The notes beneath the pieces are model-generated. The model was not told the DNA's origin. It searched no databases and worked only from the letters and a program-made list of their open reading frames with translations. DNA of 64,000 nt from assembly GCF_014699075.1 (NCBI RefSeq), contig NZ_JACXAB010000006.1, positions 186,001 through 250,000 on the forward strand, in the 5' to 3' direction. The stretch is from Microvirga sp. (lineage in GTDB: Bacteria; Pseudomonadota; Alphaproteobacteria; Rhizobiales; Beijerinckiaceae). Numbering within the stretch: the first letter of the stretch is position 1; each line of letters begins with the position of its first letter. The position numbers and the translations under genes were made by a program. Below are positions 25,694 to 34,665 of the stretch, in pieces.

Positions 25694-27685
25694 CTAGGCG
25701 GCCTTCACGCTGTTGAGGAACTGGTGGATTTCGGCTCCGAGCCGCTTCGCCTGATGTTCCAGAGCCACCGAGAGGTCCGCGACCGTTCGGGCCGCATCGA
25801 GAGACTGCACGGCAACGCCCTGGGTAGTCTCGATCGCTGAGGTGCCGGCCTGTGCTTCCGTGGAAACCTGTGCCACCGACTGGGCGATCTCCGACACGGC
25901 TGCCGTCTGCTGGCTTACGGTTCCGGCCACCGTGGACACCACCCCGGCCAGATCCTCGACGGAGGCCTGCACGGTGCCGAGCGCCACCAGGGTTTCCCGC
26001 GAGGCAGCCTGCACTGCCTCGATCTGCCGGGCGATCTCCTCGGTGGCCTTGGCGGTCTGGCCGGCCAGGTCCTTCACCTCGCTGGCCACCACGGCAAAGC
26101 CCTTGCCGGCCTCGCCGGCGCGGGCCGCCTCGATGGTGGCGTTGAGCGCCAGCAGGTTGGTTTGCGCCGCGATGGTGCGAATGAGGCCTGCCACTTCGCC
26201 GATCTGGGATGTCGCGGCAGACAGGGTTGTCATGCTGCTCGAAGCGCCCCGGGCCTCCGCCACGGCGCGCTCGGAGGCTTTCGCCGAGGCGTTGGTCTGG
26301 GCGGCGACCTCGGACAGGGAGGCATCGAGCTCCTCGGCGGCGCTCGCCACCGCCGACATGTTATGCGCCGTCCTTAAGGATGCGGCGCCCGCGATCTGCG
26401 CCTGCTGGGTCACGTGGTTCGCCGAGCCCTCCAACTGGCCGGAGGCCTTGGCGAGATCGCCCGTGACCTCGCGGACCTCTGCCAGGATTTGCTCGACCGT
26501 CGTGTCGAATGACGTGATGGCGTTGGAGATCGCATGGGCGCGCTCGGCATCGAGCGCCGCCATGCCCTCACGCTCGTGGGTGAGCCGCTCGCGCTCCCGG
26601 GCATTGTCGCGGAAGACCAGCACGGTGCGGGCCATGGCGCCGATCTCGTCAGTGCCCTTGGTGGAGGGAATCTCGACGGACGCATCGCCGTCGGCGAGCC
26701 GGCGCATGGCCTGCTGCAGCCGGGTGAGCGGCAGGGAGATCGAGCGCCCGACAATGAAGTTCAGGACCAGACCGAAGAGAAGCGTCGCGCCCATGGCCCA
26801 GAGAATCAGGGTGAAGGTGCGCTGCTGCGAGGCGGTGAGCTGCTCATCCGTCTTGTGAGCCTCGGTTCGGACCTTGGCAAGCAACTGGTCGAGCACCGGC
26901 ACGAGCAGGTCGAACTGCCCCATGAGCTTCTCGCTCTGGCCCGAGACCTCCCGCTCCAGCTCGCCCCAGGCATTGAAGGCCTCCTGGAACGACACGCTGG
27001 CGCTCTCGACGGCGGCCTTCTCCTTGGCCAAGTCACTGGAAAGCTGGGCCAGGGCGCGGGTAAAACGTCCCTGCTCGACCTCGAAGGCACCCAGGATGCT
27101 CTCCTCGAGCAGGATCCGGGCGCGGGCCTCCTGGTTGAACATGCCGAGCATGGCGGCCCACAGGCGCCAGGCGATGGTCTCGCCGCTGCCCGTCAGGGGC
27201 CGCACCAGCTTTTCGAGATTGGCTTCGGCCTTGAGCAGACGCCCCTGGGCGCCTTCGTCCGGCTTGGTGCCGATGCCGGTGTAGAGCTTGTCGAGGCTCT
27301 TGCCCTGGCTCAGCAGGGCGGAGGCGTGCTGCTTCAGGGCGGCGATCTCGGGCTCGATCAGGCTTGAGCCCGGTGCCGCGCTCATCTCGTCGAGCTGGGC
27401 GGCCAGCGCCTTGTGCTGCTCGATGAAAGCCTGGCCGTGATGGCTGAGGCGGCTCGTGGTCCACTCACCGGCCACAACCTTCAGGCCATCGGCCCGGCCG
27501 CGAAACCCGTTGGCCTTCTCGGCCAGCGCCGAATAGGTCTGCTGCGCCGAGAGCGCTTGCTCCACCTCGGAGCGGCCTGTCTGGAACACCGCACCGATGA
27601 CCGCAAAACCAAGCACCATCACGCCGCTCAACGTCGCGACGCGCATCCGCACCGACGGCTGCTTCAACCGAGCCAGAAACGCCAT
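25694..27685 (-). CDS. Methyl-accepting chemotaxis protein
   Basis: Transmembrane chemoreceptor of 663 residues. Helix TM1 is near residues 15-35 ([18 protein letters not shown]), followed by a long helical periplasmic sensor of about 250 residues of the four-helix-bundle type, TM2 near residues 295-315 ([20 protein letters not shown]), a HAMP linker ([16 protein letters not shown]) and a cytoplasmic signalling domain whose hairpin tip is [20 protein letters not shown]. No chemotaxis kinase or methyltransferase lies nearby, so it feeds into a distant che cluster. The ligand is unknown. The ATG at 27685 is preferred; a TTG at 27718 adds eleven residues and lacks a better site. Confidence 0.92.
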   Translation of the reverse strand: MAFLARLKQPSVRMRVATLSGVMVLGFAVIGAVFQTGRSEVEQALSAQQTYSALAEKANGFRGRADGLKVVAGEWTTSRLSHHGQAFIEQHKALAAQLDEMSAAPGSSLIEPEIAALKQHASALLSQGKSLDKLYTGIGTKPDEGAQGRLLKAEANLEKLVRPLTGSGETIAWRLWAAMLGMFNQEARARILLEESILGAFEVEQGRFTRALAQLSSDLAKEKAAVESASVSFQEAFNAWGELEREVSGQSEKLMGQFDLLVPVLDQLLAKVRTEAHKTDEQLTASQQRTFTLILWAMGATLLFGLVLNFIVGRSISLPLTRLQQAMRRLADGDASVEIPSTKGTDEIGAMARTVLVFRDNARERERLTHEREGMAALDAERAHAISNAITSFDTTVEQILAEVREVTGDLAKASGQLEGSANHVTQQAQIAGAASLRTAHNMSAVASAAEELDASLSEVAAQTNASAKASERAVAEARGASSSMTTLSAATSQIGEVAGLIRTIAAQTNLLALNATIEAARAGEAGKGFAVVASEVKDLAGQTAKATEEIARQIEAVQAASRETLVALGTVQASVEDLAGVVSTVAGTVSQQTAAVSEIAQSVAQVSTEAQAGTSAIETTQGVAVQSLDAARTVADLSVALEHQAKRLGAEIHQFLNSVKAA

Positions 27686-27779
27686 TGCCCCCGAATCCTT
27701 CTTGTACCGTTGCGGCAAGATTGCGGAGGACGTCTTAAAGATATCTTTACGTTACGTCAGAAGCCCGACCCTGCCGGGT

Positions 27780-28238
27780 TCAGGCGGCTTTCGGCAGCTC
27801 GGTCATGATGGCGTAGAGGGCAGCCGCATCCCGGGTGGCGCGCACCCGCTCGATGAGGCCGGGCTCACGCAGAACGCGGGCAACCCGCGCCAGGGCCTTG
27901 AGGTGATCCGCGCCGGCGCCCTCAGGAGCCAGGAGCAGGAAGAGCACGTCCACCGGCTGGCTGTCGAGAGCCTCGAAGTTCACCGGCTTGTCGAGGCGGG
28001 CCACGAGACCGAAGATCCGCGTCAGGCCCGGCAGCTTGCCATGGGGAATGGCGATGCCTTCGCCGATCCCGGTGGAGCCGAGCCGCTCGCGCTGGAGGAG
28101 AGCCTCATAGATGGCGCTGTCGGGAAGGCCCGTGAGCCGGGCCGCCTGGGAAGCCAGTTCCTGAAGAGCCTGCTTCTTGCCGTTGACGCGCAAGGCGGGC
28201 AGGACGGCCTGAGGGTCTAGAAAGTCCAGCAAGGGCAT
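27780..28238 (-). CDS. ptsN: PTS IIA-like nitrogen regulatory protein PtsN (EIIA-Ntr)
   Basis: Phosphate-accepting protein of the nitrogen PTS that links nitrogen and carbon status to potassium transport, stringent response and sigma-54 genes. The active histidine is in GEGIAIPHGKLPG, and the flanking LLQRERLGSTGIG is typical. It is 152 residues, family length. It lies downstream of hpf and rpoN on the same strand, the standard alphaproteobacterial order. Confidence 0.95.
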   Translation of the reverse strand: MPLLDFLDPQAVLPALRVNGKKQALQELASQAARLTGLPDSAIYEALLQRERLGSTGIGEGIAIPHGKLPGLTRIFGLVARLDKPVNFEALDSQPVDVLFLLLAPEGAGADHLKALARVARVLREPGLIERVRATRDAAALYAIMTELPKAA

Positions 28239-28321
28239 CGATCACGCTGCATTCTTGATGTGAAGCCTGGAAGGCCTCTCACCGTTCCACGCAAGAACTG
28301 GGCCAAAAGAGGTAGACCCTC

Positions 28322-28891
28322 TCAAGCCTGTGCAAGCGGCGGATCGACCCAACCGATCGCTCCGTCGCCGCGGCGATATACGACGTTCACGCGTCGGGTG
28401 CTAGCGTGGATGAACACGAGAGCGGCCGCTCCCGTGAGGTCGAGCTGCATCACGGCGTCGCTGACGGAGAGCGTGTGAAGCGGCTTCGTGGTCTCGGCTA
28501 CGACGATAGGATGAAAGCCTTCTTCCTCGACTTCATCGCTCGGCGCCTCGAACACCGCATAGGGCACCTCGATGCCGACGGTGCGCACACCCGCGCCTGA
28601 CTTGCCCTTGAGCCGCTGCTTGTAGCGGCGCAGGCGATTCTCGATCCGGCCTGCGGTCTGGTCGAAGCTGGCATAGGCATCGCCGGCGGCCCCGGAGGCC
28701 TCCAAGGTCATGCCGGAGGTGAGGTGCAGCACGCAGTCGGTGCGAAACCCGCCGCCGTCGCGGGTGACGGTCACATGGCCGGAATAGCCGCCGTCGAAAT
28801 ACTTCGCCAGCGCACCGGCCATTCGGGCCTGGACCTGAGACCTGAGAGCTTCGCCGATATCGAGATTCTTCCCCGACACTCTCAATGTCAT
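28322..28891 (-). CDS. hpf: Ribosome hibernation promoting factor, long form
   Basis: Binds the 30S subunit and, through its C-terminal domain, dimerises ribosomes to 100S particles in stationary phase. The N-terminal S30AE domain (LRVSGKNLDIGEALRSQVQAR) is followed by a linker and a C-terminal domain with VVAETTKPLHTLSVSDAVMQLDL and a conserved HASTRRVNVVYRRGDG end. At 189 residues it is the long HPF type usual in bacteria outside gammaproteobacteria. Its gene sits between rpoN and ptsN, where the three are commonly coexpressed. Confidence 0.94.
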   Translation of the reverse strand: MTLRVSGKNLDIGEALRSQVQARMAGALAKYFDGGYSGHVTVTRDGGGFRTDCVLHLTSGMTLEASGAAGDAYASFDQTAGRIENRLRRYKQRLKGKSGAGVRTVGIEVPYAVFEAPSDEVEEEGFHPIVVAETTKPLHTLSVSDAVMQLDLTGAAALVFIHASTRRVNVVYRRGDGAIGWVDPPLAQA

Positions 28892-29005
28892 CGCATTCTC
28901 CTCCGCTTGCGCCTTCGCTTTTGCCGCGAACCTTCAGGGGTGACGCTTGGAGATGATGATCCGAATGGGAGCCAATGCAAGTCTTGAAATCTTGGGTTCA
29001 AGCGG

Positions 29006-30418
29006 TCAAGCTTTGTGACTGTGCCGGCGGCGGCGATCCGCCGAGGGCGGGATGCGCAGAGCCTCCCGGTACTTCGCCACTGTGCGGCGGGCAACCTGAA
29101 TGCCTTCCTGTTTCAGTTTGTGGGCAATTGCCTCATCCGACAGCACATCGTCCGGCTTCTCCGTGCCAATCATCTGGCCGATGCGATGGCGCACGGCCTT
29201 GGCGGCATGCTCGCCCTCCCCCGTGGCGGCGCCGAAGAAGAACTTCATCGGGTAGGTGCCGCGTTCGGTGCCGATGGCCTTGTTCGCCGCCACCCGGGAG
29301 ATTGTGGATTCGTGCATGCCGATGGCTTCCGCCACGCTTTTCAGCGTGAGCGGGCGCAACCCGGCCATGCCGGTGCGGAAGAAGTCCTCCTGCTGGCGTG
29401 CGATCTCGGCCGCGACCTTCAGGATGGTCTTGGCGCGCTGCTCCAGGCTGCGGGTGAGCCAGCTCGCGGTCTGGACGCACTCGGACAGGAAGCTCTTGTC
29501 CTCCTCCTTGTTCAGGACCTTTGCCACCTCGGCGTAATAGGTGCGGTCGAGGAGGATGCGGGGCAGGGTCTCGGGATTGAGCTCCACCGCCAGGCTGCCG
29601 TCGGGCGCAGGCCGGACCAGCACGTCCGGTACGAGCACGTCGACCCTGGCTGGCGTGAAGGCAAGGCCGGGCTTCGGCTCCAAGCGGCGGATCTCGGCCA
29701 GCATGGCGGCGAGGTCCTCCCCGTCAACACCGCACACCTTCCGCAGGGCGGCGAAATCCTGCCGCGCGGCGAGATGGAGATGCTGGAGCAGCGCCTGCAT
29801 GGCCGGATCGAGACGGCCATGCTCCTTCAACTGAATGCCTAAGCACTCGGCAAGGTTGCGTGCGCCGACGCCTGCCGGCTCGAAGGTCTGGACCAGCTGC
29901 AAGGCGGCTTCGACATCGACGCACGGCACGTCCAAATGTGCGGCGATGTCCGCCGGGTCATCCCTGAGGTAGCCGGCCTCGTCGAGGCTATGAATCAGGT
30001 GCTCGCCGATTGTGCGAAGGTGGGGGTCGGAGGTGGCAAGATCGAGCTGCGCCTCCAGGTGTTCGGCCAGGCTGGCCGTGCGGGCCAACGTCTCCTCAAG
30101 CTCCGGCCTGATCTCCCCGTGAGCCGGGCCGGACGCTCCTGACGCGGCTTGGCCGCGCAAGGGCGGCGGACCGGGGACGATCCGGGAGCCTGCAGCTTGC
30201 GCCTTCTGCTTGGCGCGCAGAAAATCGGCGAGGCTCAGGCCAGGCGCATCGGCCCGGATCTCGCCTTCCTGCAGCAGGGGATTGCGCTCGAGTTCGGCCG
30301 CCACATAGGCGGCGAGTTCCGCATGGGAGAGTTGCAGCAGCTTGATGGATTGCACGAGCTGGGGGGTCATGGTCAGGGACTGGCCCTGGCGCAGCTCCAG
30401 TCGTTGCATCGCACTCAT
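29006..30418 (-). CDS. rpoN: RNA polymerase sigma-54 factor
   Basis: Alternative sigma factor for -24/-12 promoters, acting with enhancer-binding ATPases. Region I is glutamine/leucine rich (LRQGQSLTMTPQLVQSIKLL), followed by the acidic region II, a core-binding region III and the C-terminal DNA-binding part with the helix-turn-helix (AEAIGMHESTISRVAANK) and the RpoN box near residue 445 (ARRTVAKYRE), which recognises the -24 element. Length 470 is normal. The start at 30418 (MSAMQR) or the in-frame ATG at 30409 are equally possible. It is separated from lptB by a family C repeat. Confidence 0.95.
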   Translation of the reverse strand: MSAMQRLELRQGQSLTMTPQLVQSIKLLQLSHAELAAYVAAELERNPLLQEGEIRADAPGLSLADFLRAKQKAQAAGSRIVPGPPPLRGQAASGASGPAHGEIRPELEETLARTASLAEHLEAQLDLATSDPHLRTIGEHLIHSLDEAGYLRDDPADIAAHLDVPCVDVEAALQLVQTFEPAGVGARNLAECLGIQLKEHGRLDPAMQALLQHLHLAARQDFAALRKVCGVDGEDLAAMLAEIRRLEPKPGLAFTPARVDVLVPDVLVRPAPDGSLAVELNPETLPRILLDRTYYAEVAKVLNKEEDKSFLSECVQTASWLTRSLEQRAKTILKVAAEIARQQEDFFRTGMAGLRPLTLKSVAEAIGMHESTISRVAANKAIGTERGTYPMKFFFGAATGEGEHAAKAVRHRIGQMIGTEKPDDVLSDEAIAHKLKQEGIQVARRTVAKYREALRIPPSADRRRRHSHKA

Positions 30419-30503
30419 GACCGCACCCGAAAAGGCATGCTTCCTGCATGCCCTTCGATTTTTAACGGGATCGGGAGCGATCCGTCAAAAGGGATACGTC
30501 TTA

Positions 30504-30556
30504 GAGCATCGGATCAATCCCAAAAGTGCAAGTCCACTTTTGGGCCCGATGCTTTA
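30504..30556. repeat. Short palindromic repeat, family C copy 2
   Basis: GAGCATCGG-N-ATCCCAAAAGTG is inverted against CCACTTTTGGGCCCGATGCTTTAG, forming a hairpin between rpoN and lptB. The last bases include the stop codon of lptB. It matches the element at 11011-11072 before the ABC-exporter-like gene. Confidence 0.8.
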
Positions 30557-31402
30557 GTAGAGGCGGAAATCCTCGCCCAGATACAGGCGTCGCACTTCCT
30601 CGTTTGCCACGATGGCGTCCGGCGTGCCCTCTGTCAGAACGCGGCCGGAATGGATGATGTAGGCGCGGTCGATCAGCCCCAGGGTCTCGCGGACGTTATG
30701 GTCCGTGATGAGCACGCCGATGCCGCGGCGGGTCAGGTGCCGCACGAGGTTCTGGATGTCGCCCACGGCGATGGGATCGATGCCTGCGAAGGGCTCGTCG
30801 AGGAGCATGAAGGTCGGCTCGCCCGCAAGCGCCCGGGCAATCTCGCAGCGGCGGCGCTCGCCGCCCGAGAGCGCGATGGACGGCGACTTGCGCAGGCGCG
30901 TGATGTTGAACTCCTCGAGGAGCGCGTCGAGCTTGCGCTCGCGCTCCTTGCGGCTGGGCTCCACGATCTCGAGCACGGCGCGGATGTTGTCTTCCACGTT
31001 GAGGCCGCGGAAGATCGAGGCTTCCTGCGGAAGATAGCCGATGCCGAGGCGGGCGCGGCGGTACATGGGCAGGCCCGTCACGTCATGGCCGTCGAGGCTG
31101 ATGACGCCGCGATCCGCCCCGACGAGGCCGGTGATCATGTAGAAGATCGTGGTCTTGCCCGCGCCATTCGGTCCGAGCAGGCCGACGGCCTCGCCGGCCC
31201 GCACCTGCAGGCCCGCATCCTGCACCACGGTGCGGCCGCGATAGCTCTTCTGCAGGCCCTTCACGGCCAGGATGCCTGCGCCGCCGAAGGCACCCTCGCC
31301 CTCGGTCCGGGAGGAGCCATGCGGGACCGGCCCGGCCGCATAGGGCTCCAGGAGGCTCACGTCCGAAGGACCGGGTTGAGAACGGTTGAAAAGCGGTTTC
31401 AC
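30554..31402 (-). CDS. lptB: Lipopolysaccharide export ATP-binding protein LptB
   Basis: Cytoplasmic ATPase that powers extraction of LPS from the inner membrane with LptF and LptG. The ABC core starts near residue 43 (GILAVKGLQKSYRGR): Walker A GPNGAGKTT, Q-loop GYLPQEASIFRGL, signature SGGERRR, Walker B TFMLLDEPFAGIDP and the H-loop in LITDHNV. The 42-residue N-terminal extension is usual for alphaproteobacterial LptB. The start is a GTG at 31402. It follows lptA by about 50 bases in the order lptC-lptA-lptB. Confidence 0.93.
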   Translation of the reverse strand: MKPLFNRSQPGPSDVSLLEPYAAGPVPHGSSRTEGEGAFGGAGILAVKGLQKSYRGRTVVQDAGLQVRAGEAVGLLGPNGAGKTTIFYMITGLVGADRGVISLDGHDVTGLPMYRRARLGIGYLPQEASIFRGLNVEDNIRAVLEIVEPSRKERERKLDALLEEFNITRLRKSPSIALSGGERRRCEIARALAGEPTFMLLDEPFAGIDPIAVGDIQNLVRHLTRRGIGVLITDHNVRETLGLIDRAYIIHSGRVLTEGTPDAIVANEEVRRLYLGEDFRLY

Positions 31403-31453
31403 AGGATCATCGCTGGTGATGGAAGGGATGGGTCGGGAAGGTTTCTTCCCGCC

Positions 31454-32104
31454 TTAGTTCGTCGCCGGCCTTTGAGCCGGCTTCGGCTTGGCGGCGTTGG
31501 CGGGGGCGTTCGCTCCGCCGGCGCCGGTGGGAGCCGGACCGCCGTTGCCGGGCACGAACAGCGCCCTCACGCGGCCGCCGGGGGTGGTTTCGATGTTGGC
31601 CACGCCGGTGTTGATGTCATAGAGCACCCGCTCGCCTTTGGTGACGTTCGGCCCGTCGCTCAGGGTGGCATTGCCGGTGAGCATGATCTTGTTGGAGCCG
31701 CGGTCGAAGGTGGCGTTCTCGCCGGTCGCCACCTGGGTCCGGGACACGATGGTGACCGGGCCCTTGCAGTCGATCTTCTTGATCGCGCTGTCGTCGGCAC
31801 CCTGCGTGGCAGCGGCAGGGGCCGCCTGTCCGCCGTTCTGGTCGCGCTGCTCGTAGAACACGGTCATGATCGTGCACTTCATGGTGCTCTCGCCCTGAAC
31901 CGCCACCACGTCTCCGGTGAAGACGGCGCGCCCCTCCTTGTCGAACACGTCGAGCTTGTTGGCATCGATCTTGATCGGCTCCTTGCTGGAGCCGAAATTG
32001 CCGAAGCCGACGGCGCGCTCCTTGCCGGCCTGAGCCCAGGCGGCCTGCATCGGAATGGAGGCGAGAAGCGCGATGGCGAGGACGGCGCGTGAGAAACTCA
32101 TCAT
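31454..32104 (-). CDS. lptA: Lipopolysaccharide transport periplasmic protein LptA
   Basis: Periplasmic beta-jellyroll (OstA) protein that bridges LPS from LptC to LptD. A signal peptide runs to about residue 25 (ALLASIPMQAAWAQA), and the OstA core IKIDANKLDVFDKEGRAVFTGDVV follows. A low-complexity Pro/Ala tail ends the 216-residue protein, a feature of Rhizobiales LptA. The ATG start overlaps the lptC stop by four bases, so the two are translationally coupled. Confidence 0.9.
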   Translation of the reverse strand: MMSFSRAVLAIALLASIPMQAAWAQAGKERAVGFGNFGSSKEPIKIDANKLDVFDKEGRAVFTGDVVAVQGESTMKCTIMTVFYEQRDQNGGQAAPAAATQGADDSAIKKIDCKGPVTIVSRTQVATGENATFDRGSNKIMLTGNATLSDGPNVTKGERVLYDINTGVANIETTPGGRVRALFVPGNGGPAPTGAGGANAPANAAKPKPAQRPATN

Positions 32105-32853
32105 GGACGGGTACTTGTCTGTTGGGGCGCTGTGACTGATGCAGGCATCGTGGAGCCTGTGCCGGCGGCGTCCTTGGACGATGGGGCAGAGCGGGTAGGT
32201 TCGAAAACGGTGCGCACGCGGCCTTCGAAGCTCATGACCTTGCCGTTGTCCGTTACTTTCAGCTTTTCGGCCTCGATGGAGCCGTTGCCGAACGAGACCT
32301 CGACAGGTTCGTTGGACGTGACGTTGCCGGACTTGAACTGGACAAAGGCCGACCGGAGCTTGACCTCGTGGCCCGCATCCGTGGTGACCACGATGTTGTC
32401 GCGCAGCCGCATCTGCTCCCGCTTGGTATCCAGGGTACCGTTCGCGGCCTGGAGCAGAGCGACGCTGCCGCGATCATCCGTGACGATGCGGGCCTTAAGA
32501 CCTTTGAGCTGCACCAGGTCGGGCTTGCGCACATCCTGCGTGGCCTCGGTGGCGGTCACCTCGTAGGGGCGGTTGTCGTTCTTGAAGCCGGTCAGCTTCG
32601 GGCTCGCCATGGTGACGTTGCTGCCGCTCACGCCGATCGAGCCGAAGCTCAGGTTCTCGATGTTCCGGAACGGATCGTAATAGGCCACGAAGCCCACGGC
32701 CGCCATGCCGATCAGGGACCCGAGAGGAATGGCGATCTTGGCGAAGCGCACCCAGTGGGAGTGGCGGCGGGCCTTGGTATAGGCGCGCGTCGACCGGCCG
32801 GCCGGCCTCAAGGCCGGGCCGTCACGCATCGTGGTGCCCTCGATTACCGCCAC
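32101..32853 (-). CDS. lptC: Lipopolysaccharide export protein LptC
   Basis: Bitopic inner-membrane protein that receives LPS from LptBFG. An N-terminal basic stretch is followed by one helix (FAKIAIPLGSLIGMAAVGFVAYY, residues about 38-60) and an LptC jellyroll with VTMASPKLTGFKNDNRPYEVTA. The 250-residue length and Ser/Pro-rich tail are typical of Rhizobiales. It begins the lptC-lptA-lptB unit, about 100 bases downstream of nrnC on the same strand. Confidence 0.9.
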   Translation of the reverse strand: MAVIEGTTMRDGPALRPAGRSTRAYTKARRHSHWVRFAKIAIPLGSLIGMAAVGFVAYYDPFRNIENLSFGSIGVSGSNVTMASPKLTGFKNDNRPYEVTATEATQDVRKPDLVQLKGLKARIVTDDRGSVALLQAANGTLDTKREQMRLRDNIVVTTDAGHEVKLRSAFVQFKSGNVTSNEPVEVSFGNGSIEAEKLKVTDNGKVMSFEGRVRTVFEPTRSAPSSKDAAGTGSTMPASVTAPQQTSTRP

Positions 32854-32955
32854 TACTGAACCCCTTCCGCCTCACAATCGGCCCCGCGCCATGCCTGACG
32901 GTCATGGCGATGTTATGACGGATATGGGTTTTATGGGGGAAAGTTTAAGCGCCCG

Positions 32956-33570
32956 TCAAGAATGGGCGAAAATATCGGTCTCGGACCAGCCGAGAAGGTC
33001 CAGCTGCGACCGGGTCGGCAGGAAGCTGAAGCATTGGTGGGCAATGCCGAGACGGTTCTCCCGCTCCAGCATGCGGTCGAGCTTCTCCCTCAAGGCATGC
33101 AGGTGCAGCACGTCGGAGGCCGCATAGTCGAGCTGGGCCGGGGTGAGCGTGTCGGCGCCCCAATCGGAGGATTGCTGCTGCTTCGACAGCTCCACGCCGA
33201 GCTGCTCCCGCGCCAGATCCTTGAGGCCGTGCCGGTCCGTATAGGTGCGCACGAGCCGCGAGGCGACCTTGGTGCAATAGACCGGGCGCGGCATGACCCC
33301 GAAGCTATGGAAGAGCACGGCGAGATCGAAGCGGGCATAATGGAAGATCTTGAGCACGCTCTCGTCGGACAGGACGCGGATCAGGTTCTCCGGCAGGGGC
33401 CCGTCCTTGAGGATCTGCACCACATCCGCCGTGCCGTCCCCGGTGGAGATCTGCACCACGCAGAGCCTGTCCCGGTGCGGGTTGAGGCCCAGCGTCTCCG
33501 TGTCGATCGCGATGGCGGAGCCGGGCTGGTAATTCGCCGGCAGGTCGCCGCGATGAAAGCGTGTTGTCAT
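32956..33570 (-). CDS. nrnC: NanoRNase NrnC (ribonuclease D-like DEDDy exonuclease)
   Basis: Degrades 2-5 nucleotide RNA fragments, replacing Orn or NrnA in alphaproteobacteria. The DEDDy motifs are complete: IAIDTETLGLNPHRDRLCVVQ, the aspartate in HYARFDLAVLFHSFGVMP, and YAASDVLHLH. The single domain of 204 residues, without the HRDC domains of RNase D, and the LDLLGWSETDIFAHS end match Bartonella NrnC closely. The ATG at 33570 is taken; the frame extends to 33597. Confidence 0.95.
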   Translation of the reverse strand: MTTRFHRGDLPANYQPGSAIAIDTETLGLNPHRDRLCVVQISTGDGTADVVQILKDGPLPENLIRVLSDESVLKIFHYARFDLAVLFHSFGVMPRPVYCTKVASRLVRTYTDRHGLKDLAREQLGVELSKQQQSSDWGADTLTPAQLDYAASDVLHLHALREKLDRMLERENRLGIAHQCFSFLPTRSQLDLLGWSETDIFAHS

Positions 33571-33793
33571 GGGAGATCCCAAAAGTGCACCCGACAAGGG
33601 TCTAGCCTGCTTTGGGTCTAGCCTGTCTTGGCGGCGGCTTCAACGGATGAGAAAAGCCCCACGGTGGCGGAGTTGATGAAGTTCAACGTGAACGACGATT
33701 TTGGCCCCGATCGCCTCGTCAGGGCCGCCCGGTTCATGCATGCCTCGTCTTAAGGTGGCGCCGGCGGAGTGCCGGCGCCGTTGAAGAGACGCG
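33571..33793. other. Intergenic region with a GC-rich hairpin
   Basis: About 220 bases without a firm gene. A perfect hairpin, GGCGCCGGC-GGAGT-GCCGGCGCC at 33757-33779, lies just past the hsp20 stop codon and probably ends that transcript, although no T-run follows. A 25-codon ATG frame (about 33675-33753) has no recognisable product. Confidence 0.5.
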
Positions 33794-34282
33794 TTATGCG
33801 GCCTTGCCGTGCTCGATCTGCACCGACCTAGTGTCCTGCCCCAAGCTTTTCACACCATTGCCGGAAGCGATCTCGATGCGGCGCGGCTTCAGAGCCTCGG
33901 GCACCTCGCGCTTGAGCTCGACGGTCAGCAGGCCGTTCTCGAGGTTCGCACCCACCACCTTCACATGATCTGCGAGGTTGAAGATCTGCTTGAACGCGCG
34001 GGTCGCGATGCCCCGGTGCAGATACTGCTTGCCCTCGTCGGAGCCCTTCTTCTGGCCGATCACGAGAAGCTGGCCTTCCTTTTGCGTGAGCTCGATCTCC
34101 TCGGGAGAAAAGCCCGCAACGGCCATGGTGATGAGGTACTGGTCCTCACCGAGTTTCTCGATGTTGTAGGGCGGCCAGTTGGCCATGGACTCGACCTGCG
34201 TGGACTGATCGAGCATGTCGAACAGCCGATCGAAGCCGACCGTGGAGCGGTACAGGGGAGAGAAGTCGAAAGCTGATCTCAT
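33794..34282 (-). CDS. Small heat-shock protein Hsp20 (IbpA-like)
   Basis: Alpha-crystallin chaperone of 162 residues that holds unfolded proteins. It has the IbpA/HspA class-A N-terminus (MRSAFDFSPLYRSTVGFDRL), PPYNIEKLGEDQYLITMAVAGF opening the alpha-crystallin domain, and NGLLTVELKREVPEALKPRRIEI with the terminal IEI hook. The ATG at 34282 has GGAGG eight bases upstream; the open frame beyond 34282 is leader sequence. That leader folds as a ROSE-type RNA thermometer, so translation is probably temperature-controlled. Confidence 0.94.
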   Translation of the reverse strand: MRSAFDFSPLYRSTVGFDRLFDMLDQSTQVESMANWPPYNIEKLGEDQYLITMAVAGFSPEEIELTQKEGQLLVIGQKKGSDEGKQYLHRGIATRAFKQIFNLADHVKVVGANLENGLLTVELKREVPEALKPRRIEIASGNGVKSLGQDTRSVQIEHGKAA

Positions 34283-34372
34283 AACCACATCCTCCATTGA
34301 GCAACATGGATCCGAGAGCGCCGGACACCCGCCGGCGCCCGTATGGCCAAGCCTCTGAAAGGCCTTGGCAAT
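34283..34372 (-). ncRNA. ROSE-like RNA thermometer in the hsp20 leader
   Basis: Read on the minus strand, three successive hairpins precede the start codon: GCCAAG...CTTGGC, GCGCCGG...CCGGCGC, and a final one in which CCATGTTGCT pairs with AGGATGTGG. In the last, the anti-Shine-Dalgarno TTGCT faces AGGA with one bulged G, the defining feature of ROSE elements (repression of heat-shock gene expression) known from rhizobial small heat-shock genes. The six-base loop is CAATGG. Confidence 0.75.
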
Positions 34373-34376
34373 CCTG

Positions 34377-34405
34377 ATTTTAGGAACAGTTTTTATGGTT
34401 TTCAA
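34377..34405 (-). promoter_or_regulatory. Sigma-70-type promoter of hsp20
   Basis: On the minus strand TTGAAA (34400-34405) and TAAAAT (34377-34382) are 17 bases apart, close to consensus. CTTGAA at the same place also fits a sigma-32 -35 half, but no matching sigma-32 -10 is seen. Thermometer-controlled rhizobial genes typically use housekeeping promoters. Confidence 0.6.
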
Positions 34406-34503
34406 GAGGCACGAATGGGCCTGATCACTTGCCTGTGAGACGGGCTGGCCATCGAGTCCGGTTGGTCCTAGCATCGGCCTGCTTCGACCAGGGAACGACC
34501 GAC

Positions 34504-34665
34504 ATGCTTCGCATTCTCTCCCTCGCCTTGTTGACGATCTTCGCCGCTCCGGCGTCTGCGACGGAAACACCTGCAGACAGCACTGTCGTTGCTCAAGAGC
34601 AGCGGCCTCCGCAGCAAAGCCCGAAGCGGGATTGCGAGAGGAAGCAGGACGAGGGCGTGAGCTAG
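34504..34665 (+). CDS. Small secreted hypothetical protein (53 aa)
   Basis: A short frame with a credible signal peptide (MLRILSLALLTIFAAPASA, cleaved after ASA) and a polar 34-residue mature part containing one cysteine (PKRDCERKQDEG). No family is recognised. AGGGA about ten bases upstream may serve as ribosome site. The 3' end overlaps the convergent YihY gene by four bases. It may be real but short frames with such starts occur by chance. Confidence 0.4.
   Translation: MLRILSLALLTIFAAPASATETPADSTVVAQEQRPPQQSPKRDCERKQDEGVS

Noticed and set aside
33675-33753. 25-codon frame (MKFNVNDDFGPDRLV...) between nrnC and hsp20
   Set aside because: Too short, weak ribosome site; kept only as a note in the intergenic entry.
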